This document shows, piece after piece, positions 32,326 to 43,256 of a stretch of DNA of 64,000 nucleotides (position 1 is its first letter; each line of letters begins with the position of its first letter). The DNA is from Kitagawia praeruptora. Lineage: Eukaryota > Streptophyta > Magnoliopsida > Apiales > Apiaceae. Where the stretch lies: assembly GCA_037693485.1 (NCBI GenBank), contig CM075350.1:68986001-69050000 (forward strand), in the 5' to 3' direction. The position numbers and the translations under genes are program-made. Under the pieces are notes generated by a model that worked only from the letters and a program-made list of their open reading frames with translations, was not told the origin of the DNA and did no database searches.

Positions 32326-34258
32326 TGTTAGGTCCGATAAGATTGTAGAAGGGGGGGTTGAATACAATCTATACCAATTTATCGAAATTTGTCTTTTAAA
32401 TAAAATTTAGTTTAGACAAATTTATGCAGAATAAATTGAAACAAATTTTCAAGTTGAATATAACAATATATTAACTTGATGGGTGTTACAATTTCAGTAC
32501 AGATTAATTATCAAGTTGATAAAAACTAATTAGAAAATTCGACATGAACTTTTCTAATTTAGTTAATAAAAATCAAGATAAGAACTAGGAAACTTAATTC
32601 GCTAGTAGTACAAGAATCACAAATAAACAAGTTCCATCGGATAAAATATTACAAAGGTGTTGAACTTGATTTTACAGAAAATAATCAGTTCTTGTGTTCT
32701 TGTTTGAGAGAGAGAATGGAGCTGGTTCTTTTGTTCGTGTGTTTGTATGTAATGTTGAAGTCTATTGTTTTGTTGAGCCACCTAATGCTTTAATATCTTC
32801 TGCCTCTTCTGTCTTCACTTTACATTTAGCAGACTATCCAGAATAGTCTTAGAAGAGTTAAATATTCTGCCAGACTATCCAAACAGATAAAGACTATCTT
32901 TTACAGACTATTAAATGGCTTGTAGACTATCCACTTAATGATACAGATTATCAATTATTCTTGCAGACTCTCGGTATGACTATCAACTTAAAATCTAGAC
33001 TACCGGTGTGACTATCAAGATAGTCTGTAAATGAATTAAATAAACACGGTATTCTTTCCGATTAATTCTTTTGTAAACAAATGAACTGCTGCCATGCTGA
33101 AGACCAGATGCAGGAAGGGAGAGTGCAGTACACGCGCTGTCAGGAGAGTTGAAATCCTTACCGAAAGCTTCATGTGGGCTCACAGAGAACAACTTGGTTT
33201 TGTTCACTTTTTCTTTTTCATTTTTTTATTTCAACAACACAAACTTGTCACCTGCTATTCCAATTTCAAATAACCGGGGCTTATTTTATCCTATTAGGGA
33301 CGGTTCCTTACAAATGCTTTTTAACCCGCACAGCTTATAATCTTTAATTAATAAATAATTATTTAAATCCAGAAATTATAAAAATAAATATCTAATATTA
33401 TTAGATATTTATAAATATAATTTTCTAAATAAATAAAATATTTATTAATATAAATAAATCCTTAAGCTCTAAGCTGCGGTTACCTGAGCGTCTGGAACCG
33501 AACTCCTTTTGCTTAACAAAAAATATATCAATTCCAACCGGGATTCCAGCTTTAAGAATATATCACTTTCCATATTCTTGTGATAATTCTATTTTCTCAT
33601 AATTCATCCAGGTGTAAGCTACGGTCTCTTGAGGATGTGAAACCGGACTCCTTTTGCTTAGCAAAAAATACAACAATTCTAACCGGGGTTTCAACATTAA
33701 GAATATATCACTTTGCATTTCTTTGTGATAAATTTTTTTCCTCACAGCCAGTCCACTTGATAGTAAAATCCTTGTGGTTAATTAATTTAGCACTCTTGTT
33801 GCTTGCACAATGATTTTCTCTCATACCAGTCTTGATAGCTTGAACCACTGAAGTTAATGATGAACAACCACTGTTTAATATTGACACTCGATGTACTGTC
33901 TGGTTCATGAGTGACTAACCGCAATGACTGTTCTTCATATATTAACTTTAAAATCTGGTTCCTTTTCTTTTCTCCTCTCTCTCTTTAATCTTCTGTACTG
34001 TCTCTGTCACCTTGAAATCTCTGTCACTTTAAATGAATCCACTTCTTAACGAATACTCCACTGAGGCTTGATCAGATGTCTGAACTTCTTTCAATGTAGT
34101 AATTCCTCAAGTATGTAGATTGACCTTGATCTTTTTCTTCTGATAGATAATACAATCTGAGATTCCTTGTGACAGCCTATATACTATTTACTAATACAAT
34201 CTTGTTTAAGTTGAGTTGTATCCTCGAAATACAAATAGGCTACATCATATGCCTTTCA
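32326..34258 (-). repeat. 3' LTR of the nested copia element
   Basis: TGTTAGGTCCGATAAG... to GCCTTTCA on the plus strand. It contains a cluster of AGACTATC words (32825-33030). It also has two diverged tandem copies of a unit of about 140 bp (33463-33600 and 33610-33745, each with CTCCTTTTGCTTA and AAGAATATATCACTTT). Relative to the other LTR it lacks 46 bp near 33140, between two copies of CACGCGCTG. Confidence 0.93.
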
Positions 34259-34280
34259 ATCTCCCCCTATTTGTTTGTTA
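34259..34280 (-). other. Polypurine tract of the nested copia element
   Basis: On the minus strand, AACAAATAGGGGGAGAT immediately precedes the LTR. Further G-rich, PPT-like words (AAGGGGGAG or AAGGGGAG) occur at about 34747, 34768, 34792, 34845 and 34888. Confidence 0.85.
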
Positions 34281-36858
34281 GACAATAACAATCAAATACC
34301 TAGAGGATAACTCAACTAACTCACTTAAACAAGAAAAAGATTAAGCATTTAAGAGCTTAGTAAACAGTACATTAAAAAAATTTCTCTGGTTTGAATTTAA
34401 CAATTCCAGAATCCTCAGTTGATGAAATGATAGATGATTGTTCCTCTGGCACTGAACTGATCTTCAATAGATAACTCATCTTCATTTCTGATTCTTCAAA
34501 TCTCTGATTGATAATCCTTCACATCTTATATTTGTGATTATTAGCAGTTCTTGATTTACAATCACTTCCCTTCTCTGACACAGCTTTTCTCACTTAAGAA
34601 AAACAACTGCTCCTAATAAATAGACAATGGTGAATCAATACCATTTCTTTAACTTCTAGGAAATCTACTACTCCTCCAGTTAGCCTTTATACATAGTACA
34701 TTGAAAGACTAATAGAATAGTATTGTGATGTTACTTCTCCTTATATCTCCCCTTTTTTCTCAACTGAATCTCCCCTTACTTCTCCATCTAAGGCTCCCCC
34801 TTAGTAACTTGACTTGCTTCTCTTCCAAAGCACAGTCTGTAAATGCTCCCCCTTTCTAACCTGCTCTCCTTTTTCTTGTACCCCTTTACTTCTCCCCCTT
34901 AGTTGAGGAATCCTCCAATCAACTAGTTGACAAAGTAGTTGTACCAATTATAGAGTTCTTTGTTAGAAAGGAAGTTTCATTTTCTTCCTCACTGTGAGTG
35001 TGTGATAGTGTTTAGTGTACCTCACAAGTGTTTCACTCTTCTTTCCACTCATTTGTGTTGAGTGTCTCACTTCTCTATGTGTTTACACTCTTGCTCACTG
35101 GTGTATCACTCATATCACTCATAGCTCCAACATCCATTAGTGTACCTGCAAGGAAAAATCACCCTAGCCCCTTCAAGAGAGGTCAGTGGTGGTGCAATAG
35201 GAGTTCGCAAATCCCAAATCCTCGTTGGACTCGTCAGACGAATCTGAGTCATAATCTACAAGTTGCTAATTTTCCCTTTTTAGGGTTTTCAGATTTGAAT
35301 TCTGAGAAGGTAAACAATGATCTAAAAATTTAGCATTAAGATCAAGATTTCCTTCTAATGTCTGTGAAGACACTTGGTTCATTAAAGAACATTTAACGTA
35401 CAATCCTAACCGTAAAATAGTTGGATTACAGGTTTCCGTCAATTCATCCTTAGTGTGTGCAATCTCACTTTGTGCATATGAAATATTTTGGTTAGTGTAT
35501 AAGGTAGTGACTCTTCAACTGAATATCCCACACATCCTTATTTGACGCATCATGTGCAGTTACTCCCTGATGACCTCTAGTCTGATAGGTTACTTCCTTT
35601 TAGGGTGTAAGATAGAATGTGTTTGAGTTTGACTGTAGTCTGGGATAAAAGTTGTTGGGTTTACAACCTCATGACTAATCATGTGAGAAAACAAAACTCC
35701 ATTTAGATGAACCTGCATCACAGAATATGAGCAATAGAGATAGAATGATATACAGTTGTGATTTCAAAAGATTTACAATGTAAGCAATCACAGCTGTAGA
35801 AAGAAATTTTAAGTTAGGAAAAGATATAGATCTTGAGCCGGTTTTACTAAACAAAAACATAAACAAAAATCCAATTAACAATAAATATTAATCAAATTAA
35901 TGCAAGTTAATGTTCAAACCAATACAAACAAAACTATTTCATCATATTTTAGGTCCTGTATGTTAGATACCAACAATTACCACTTGTTAACACTTGTTAG
36001 GTCTTGTCTTCCAATTGTTAGAACCTGAAAATCAAACATTAGTTCCTAAACAATTGAATTGACATATACCATTTTGATACCAACAATGGTCCTATATAAG
36101 AAATTCTGTTAATAACAACAACACAACAAAGATTAGAAGTTAAAACAGCATGATATGTGTGTGTTAAACAGAAGAAGTACAAAAGAACCAATTACATGGA
36201 CCTATTTGTAAGTTTTGAAAGTAGAGTGACTAAACTGAAAAAACTATACAAACTATTTATATACACATGAAAAATAATATACAAAAATAAGAAATAATAT
36301 ACATGATAATTATATTAAATAAAAACTAAAAAGAAAAGAAAAATACGATTTTTTTTTACTATTCAAAAATAACTGTATTAATAATATTTACAGAATATTA
36401 GAAATAAAAGAAAATAATTTACAAAAATATTTACAACAACATAAATACTTAAAAATAGCTAAATAAAAAATAGAAAATACTAAAAATACCATAGGTTATC
36501 CTTTTTTTACGAAATCAAACATTAATAGCAAAAGGACAAACACTACAAACCATTTAATAGAATATTATATATATTTACAAGCACATTAAAGTATATACAA
36601 GAATATTTATAATAAGTTAGTAAATCCATATATTTTCTAACAAAATAACTTTCTACTAGAAAATTATTTAGAGAGAAAATATGATTTAATAAACTATCAT
36701 AAACATTTCAGTTACTTTAAAATAATGAAATTTTAAACAAAAATAGTTTCCTCAAAAATTCTAACTTGAAAATTAGAGAAAAATATTTTTAGAGAAAATT
36801 TATCATTCTAAAATACAGAAACATGAATTATAACAAGAGAATGACTATGGCAATCCTT
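34281..36858 (-). other. Non-coding 3' part of the nested copia element
   Basis: No RT, RNase H or extra ORF can be read. From 34740 to 34900 it is rich in CTCCCC words; around 34990-35110 in CACTC/GTGTTTAG words; from 36230 to 36860 it is very AT-rich. The frame at 35028-35333 has no known motif. This is either a 3' untranslated spacer or the remains of deleted pol. Confidence 0.55.
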
Positions 36859-37209
36859 TTAAAGAGATAACAAGTAAGAATTTTGAAAGAATGTCATACA
36901 ATTTACTTGGTGCTTAGATCTGGGCACCAGCTTCCATGCTTCTTGTTGTTCAGGATCAGTAAGTGCTATCTCAGATTCCTTAGATTCTATACCTTGATTC
37001 TGAGAAGCCCTTCCAGTTCTTACTCCAACATCTGGATCACCAATGATCAGCTCTATTCCAAATAGACTGTCCGAGAAGATTAGATCTTGATGAATCGCCT
37101 TGTTCTTCATTTTGATGTTGTGTTTGACTAGTTGATCCTTTGTTGCCTTCCCTCGAGTTATTGCCAGCTTGACTTGATGATTCTTCTCCAGTGACAGGGG
37201 TATCTCCAA
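36859..37209 (-). pseudogene. Pre-RT linker and first RT residues of the nested copia element
   Basis: On the minus strand the frame contains LIIGDPDVGVRTG, matching LIIGDPDARVRTR of the outer element (about 28836), and EAWKLVPRSKH, which matches the first RT motif (VWTLVPRPKN). RT stops there: the following sequence has no further RT motif. The frame probably changes once within the fragment. The joint near 36900 is one edge of the deletion that removed RT and RNase H. Confidence 0.7.
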
Positions 37210-38460
37210 TATTAAATTGTTTCCACCACTATCACTTGGATAATTATCATCATTGACATTTTAAACTTATGACTACAAGGCAACTCCTCGATAACAACAA
37301 TTGTTAACTCCTAACAATTGTTTGTTGGTAGACAACCTTGGTTCTATAGATAAGATATAATTACCAAAGTTGTCTTATCTGCAATCTTAGAAATGATATT
37401 CTAAGTCCAACACACCTTGATCCATTGTATACAACATTCATTATCAAAGTGATTAGAAGCTTGCAAATAAGCATGAAAATTATTCGAAGTAACTGAACTA
37501 TGGTAACTTTAGATATTACAATATCCATAGTTCTACTTAGATAATTTTCACACCTTGTAAAGTAGAATGAGTGAATTTCAAAAAATAAGACAATGATTTC
37601 TTAGAGGAGTTCTAAGTAATTTCACTCAAACCAATACATCTCACAATTAGTTTGTAAATAGAATTCTAACTAAACATCATTAACTGATATAAGTCAAAAC
37701 TTCAATACAACCAATTGTTATAACCATGATATTAATTATAGTGAATTTCTGAAAATGATGCATTAGTAGTTCACTAGAATTAACATCTCACAACTAATTG
37801 AAGACCACGACAGATAGGTCCAAATTAGTTATGATTCAAATTTATTTTGATAAATGAGGTATAGAGCAAATACTAACTTGAATTGCTTTAGGTTCTATAA
37901 CTCATATTTAATCAAAATAAATAATTAAATAATTAAATACTAAATCTCTATGAGTTAGATTTTAGCATTTAAATATTTAAATTTTCCTTAAATAATCACC
38001 ACTGAAATATATTACAATTATACACATGGCAATCATTCAACAGATAATTTTCAGCTTGAGGTCTGGATGTAAATAAATTCACAAGTCCTTTCAATATTGA
38101 CAATTGAATACTTGTAAACTCATTTAAGAATTACTTATAGTAAAATCACAAGTCCTTTCAATACAGACAACTGAATACTTGTGAGCTTACTTAAGAATTA
38201 CTTAAAAGATGGGATTTACAAATCATATAGCATTAATAAAATCCCAAATTTACAAATCAATCTTGAAAAATTAATTTCATCAAGTGATTTAGCAAACGTG
38301 TCTGCAAGTCATTCTTAACTAAAGACATGTTTTCGAAAGAATTAATACCTTATGCAAGATGCTTAGCCTTGAGTGTTCCACAAAGATGTTGTTGACTCCA
38401 CCTTTGCATGAGATACTCTTGCAGAGATTCCAGATCAGCTACGAATAAGTTTCCTTTCCT
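37210..38460 (-). other. AT-rich stretch with a degenerate pre-integrase remnant at its right end
   Basis: 37210-38260 is non-coding. It includes two adjacent copies of a unit of about 75 bp (CACAAGTCCTTTCAATA..., 38078-38150 and 38148-38215). 38270-38460 on the minus strand reads GNLFVADLESLQ and further scraps recalling the segment before copia integrase, with stops. The integrase core is absent. Confidence 0.5.
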
Positions 38461-39236
38461 TTATCCTCGAATAGCAAGATTTTCATCTCTTTTGTGTAAG
38501 ATCAGGCACTTCTCCTTGACAAGTTTATAATTGTATGATCCTGAGAAGTTATACTTGGGACCTTCCACATGAGAGGTATTATTACTGACAACATTCCTAG
38601 CTATTGAATAGCCATGACCCTGGGTCATACCCTTGCTGTTATCTCCAAGGGATACCACTTGGCCAGATACCTTCACCACTCTTGACAGCAGGGCTCTATC
38701 TTCGGTCATATGCCTTGAACATCCACTATCCAAAATCCACATAACACGATCTACATGTTACACACCCTGCAATGCCAAAACGGTTAAACTTTCTTCGGGA
38801 CCCAAGCTTGGTTGGGTCCAGAGTACTTGAAAAATTGACCTTTGTCAGGCAAAACAACATTTTTAACCTTGACACCATCAGTCAACAAACATTTGACCCT
38901 ATAAACAGATTTGATAATCTTTTGTTTCATTTTAGGTATCCATGTTTGTTTAGCAGCAAGAACACTCATTTCAGTGACTGGACATTTGACTTTGTAAACA
39001 GCCTTAGTAAAACTTTGTTTAGGCTTAGGTACAAATGTCTCTCTCCTAACCTGAGGAGGACTAGCAGTCTTTGATCTAACATGCTTGTTCTTATTCATGT
39101 GTTGTCGAGGAGCAGTCTTACTAGCACATGCATGATTACCATTAAAGTAAGCAGACATAACATTAAATGCACAAGACATGCAATTCACAACATCACATGC
39201 TTTATGACAAGAATCAATAATAGGCATGGTAGACAT
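38461..39236 (-). pseudogene. Protease and preceding linker of the nested copia element
   Basis: 39236-38784 is a basic, Cys-containing linker ending GPNQAWVPKKV, as seen before the protease in this copia group. 38742-38461 has the protease active site (WILDSGCSRHMTEDRALL; Asp of DSG) and the following VVSLGDNSKG segment. The two pieces are in different frames and separated by a stop. Confidence 0.82.
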
Positions 39237-39237
39237 G

Positions 39238-41179
39238 TTAGATATGTTCTTGTTCCTTTTTCAACTCATTACCACCTAACCCAGTTTTAGACGAACTGGT
39301 TGGCTCAACAAACTTAATTAGTCCCTTAGAAATAACCTTATTAGATTTAACATTTTTTATTGTTTGTGCCTTAACAGATTTATCATTATCCTGGACTATG
39401 CCATTTGCACTGTCCTCATTTCGCATCTCTTCCTGGATAACGATAGAAAACATGTTTGGTGGTTCAGAAACAGATTCTTTAAACATGGGTTTTTCAACAT
39501 TCTTGAGAACGTGTGGTATACCTCTTTCTTTAGCAGGAATAGGATTAGCAGAATGGTTGCTCAAAGAACCAACAGCTTCTTTGTAACCAAACCCTATTCC
39601 TACAGTTCGTTCTCTAGCTTGTTTGTTGAAGTGCTCTTTAGAAACTTTAACAGAATTATAACAAGCTCTAATCTGTGTTTCAAGTTCTCTAATCCTGGTT
39701 TCTTGTTCAGCAATCCTATCAACTTGTTTTACCATGTATTCTCCTAGCGACTTTTCTTTGTAGTTAAGTCGAGCTATTTCTTCTATATGCTGATCTTGAT
39801 TAACATGCACCTTTTTAAATTCTAACACTTCATTTTCAAGTTTAGTGTTTACAAGACTTATTCTTTCATATCCCTTTTGTGCATAACCCAAGGAATCACG
39901 TAAGCTACGAATCAACTCAGCGTCAGTAAGAATTACCGGTGTAGTATAACGAGTTGATGTTTCAGCATTTGCCACCAGCGCAAAATCTCCATATTCTTCA
40001 TCTTCGCTGTCTGTGTCATCCCAGCTTTTGCCTTGAGCAACATAGGCTTTGTCTGTTTTCTTCTTACCAGATGCATACTCTCTCCTTGCATCTTGTTGAG
40101 GTTGTTGACACTCAGTTGCAAAGTGTCCAAGTTCATTACATTTAAAGCATCTGATCTTGCTTCTGTCAACAGTTCCAGTTTTGTATCCTCCCTTGTTACT
40201 AGAGGATGAAGAACCTCCTCGCTGGAATATATTGTAGTTAGATTTGAACTTGAACTTGGGATTCCTCCTAAATCTGAAGTTACTAAATTGCCTCACCATC
40301 ATAGCCATTGACTCATCTTCCAACTGATCCAGCTCTTCCAAGGAGTAGAAATCTCCACCATCCTTACTGACAGGTGTATGACCAATCTCAACTTCAACAT
40401 GTTCCTTATCACCGCTGCAAGGTTGAGCAACTATAGCTTCCACTTCCTTTGGAGTCTCAACCACTAGAGCTATAGAAGAACTTGGAACCCTACCTTTCAC
40501 CATGAATTTCTTTCTGTTGAACTTGTTCCAACTCATAGGTTTTCAAAATGCCAAAGAGCCTTTCAAGAGTAATTTGATTCATGTCTCTGGCTTCTCTAAT
40601 GGCAGTTATCCTATGTTCTAGGTGAGTAGGCATGGTCAGTAAAAACTTCATGTTGATCTCCTTCTGGGTATATTGCTTGCCATGAACTTGCAAGTTGTTG
40701 ATTATTTTGTTATACCTTTCGAACACTTCCTGAATGCCTTCATTAGGGCCAGCTCTAAAGTGTTCATATTCAGAGGTCAAAATTTGAAGTCTGTTTTCCC
40801 TGACTTCATCAGTTCCTTCATTAATAGTCTCAATAGTTTCCCAGATGTGCTTAGCAGTTTTACAATTCATCACATGACTATACATTACAGCATCCAGGGA
40901 ATCTATTAGAATGAGTCTCAAATTTTTGTCCAATCCAGCTTTCTCTTTTTCCTCAGGAGTATAGTTCTTAGAGTCCTTTGCATAGGATTTAGCAGGTATT
41001 GTAACAACTCCATTTGTAACCGATTCAGCATCATGTTGCATAGGAATTATTGGTCCATTTTTCAAAACCCACAAATATCTTGGATTTGTAACATCAAGAA
41101 ACAACTCCATTTTATTTTTCCACGTATCATAATTATCCTTATTAAATATGGGAATCTTAACAATGGCTTTTGAAGACAT
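39238..41179 (-). pseudogene. gag of the nested copia element, one frameshift
   Basis: The start ATG at 41179 is about 100 bp inside the right LTR. The first piece (41179-40490) is a clear copia gag (NYDTWKNKMELFLDVTNPRY, HIWETIETINEGTDEVRENR, LERLFGILKTYELEQ). The frame changes between 40490 and 40536. The second piece (40536-39238) has a CCHC knuckle (CFKCNELGHFATEC near 40125-40166), an acidic segment and a coiled coil (39640-39900). Apart from the single frameshift it is open for about 640 codons. Confidence 0.88.
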
Positions 41180-41262
41180 GATGAATTTTTAAGTGAGTTA
41201 AAAATTCGAGCTTGATTTTTGTTTGAGTAAAAATAGGATCTTGATTTGTCTATCAATCAATA

Positions 41263-41276
41263 GGCTCTGATACCAA
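41263..41276 (-). other. Primer-binding site of the nested copia element
   Basis: On the minus strand TTGGTATCAGAGCC follows the LTR after one base, the standard initiator Met tRNA site. Confidence 0.92.
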
Positions 41277-41277
41277 T

Positions 41278-43256
41278 TGTTAGGTCCGATAAGATTGTAG
41301 AAGGGGGGGTTGAATACAATCTATACCAATTTATCGAAATTTGTCTTTTAAATAAAATTTAGTTTAGACAAATTTATGCGGAATAAATTGAAACAAATTT
41401 TCAAGTTGAATATAACAATATATTAACTTGATGGGTGTTACAATTTCAGTACAGATTAATTATCAAGTTGATAAAAACTAATTAGAAAATTCGACATGAA
41501 CTTTTCTAATTTAGTTAATAAAAATCAAGATAAGAACTAGGAAACTTAATTCGCTAGTAGTACAAGTATCACAAATAAACAAGTTCCACCGGATAAAATA
41601 TTACAAAGGTGTTGAACTTGATTTTACAGAAAATAATCAGTTCTTGTGTTCTTGTTTGAGAGAGAGAGAATGGAGCTGGTTCTTTTGTTCGTGTGTTTGT
41701 ATGTAATGTTGAAGTCTATTGTTTTGTTGAGCCGCCTGATGCTTTAATATCTTCTGCCTCTTCTGTCTTCACTTTACATTTAGCAGACTATCCAGAATAG
41801 TCTTAGAAGAGTTAAATATTCTGCCAGACTATCCAAATAGATAAAGACTATCTTTTACAGACTATTAAATGGCTTGTAAACTATCCACTTAATGATACAG
41901 ATTATCAATTATTCTTGCAGACTCTCGGTATGACTATCAACTTAAAATCTAGACTACCGGTGTGATTATCAACATAGTGTGTAAATGAATTAAATAAACA
42001 CGGTATTCTTTCCGATTAATTCTTTTGTAAACAAATGAACTGCTGCCATGCTGAAGACCAGATGCAGGAAGGGAGAGTGCAGTACACGCGCTGGCTGTTG
42101 AAGCTTGAAGACCTTGGCGCTTGTAACGCACGCGCTGTCAGGAGAGTTGAAATCCTTACCGAAAGCTTCACGTGGGCTCACAGAGAACAACTTGGTTTTA
42201 TTCACTTTTTCTTTTTCATTTGTTTATTTCAACAGCACAAACTTGTCACCTGCTATTCCAATTTCAAATAACCGGGGCTTATTTTATCCTATTAGGGACG
42301 GTTCCTTACAAATGCTTTTTAACCCGCACAGCTTATAATCTTTAATTAATAAATAATTATTTAAATTCAGAAATTATAAAAATAAATATCTAATATTATT
42401 AGATATTTATAAATATAATTTTCTAAATAAATAAAATATTTATTAATATAAATAAATCCTTAAGCTCTAAGCTGCGATTACCTGAGCGTCTGGAACCGGA
42501 CTCCTTTTGCTTAACAAAAAATATATCAATTCCAACCGGGGTTCCAGCTTTAAGAATATATCACTTTCCATATTCTTGTGATAATTCTATTTTCTCATAA
42601 TTCGTCCAGGTGTAAGCTACGGTCTCTTGAGGATGTGAAACCGGATTCCTTTTGCTTAGCAAAAAATACAACAATTCTAACCGGGGTTTCAACATTAAGA
42701 ATATATCACTTTGCATTTCTTTGTGATAAATCTTTTTCCTCACAGCCAGTCCACTTGATAGTAAAATCCTTGTGGTTAATTAATTTAGCACTCTTGTTGC
42801 TTGCACAATGATTTTCTCTCATACCAGTCTTGATAGCTTGAACCACTGAAGTTAATGATGAACAACCACTGTTTAATGTTGACACTCGATGTACTGTCTG
42901 GTTCATGAGTGACTAACCGCAATGACTGTTCTTCATATATTGACTTTAAAATCTGGTTCCTTTTCTTTTCTCCTCTCTCTCTTTAATCTTCTGTACTGTC
43001 TCTGTCACCTTGAAATCTCTGTCACTTTAAACGAATCCACTTCTTAACGAATACTCCACTGAGGCTTGATCAGATGTCTGAACTTCTTTCAATGTAGTAA
43101 TTCTTCAAGTATGTAGATTGACCTTGATCTTTTTCTTCTGATAGATAATACAATCTGAGATTCCTTGTGACAGCCTATATACTATTTACTAATACAATCT
43201 TGTTTAAGTTGAGTTGTATCCTCGAAATACAAATAGGCTACATCATATGCCTTTCA
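41278..43256 (-). repeat. 5' LTR of the nested copia element
   Basis: Full-length partner of 32326-34258, with the same AGACTATC cluster (41778-41990) and the same diverged internal tandem pair. It keeps the 46 bp lost from the other copy (GGCTGTTGAAGCTTG..., around 42093-42138). Confidence 0.93.

Larger units (their letters stand above)
32326..43256 (-). mobile_element. Nested Ty1/copia element on the minus strand, most of pol deleted
   Basis: LTRs at 32326-34258 (1933 bp) and 41278-43256 (1979 bp), an iMet-type PBS next to the right LTR, a PPT next to the left LTR, and TSD ATTGG (32321-32325 and 43257-43261). On the minus strand it has gag (41179-39238), a Cys-rich linker and protease remnant (39236-38461) and the segment just before RT (37209-36859). 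The integrase core, RT and RNase H are missing. The LTRs differ mainly by single bases and one 46-bp deletion. It depends on another element for movement and lies inside the extra ORF of the outer copia element. Confidence 0.93.
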
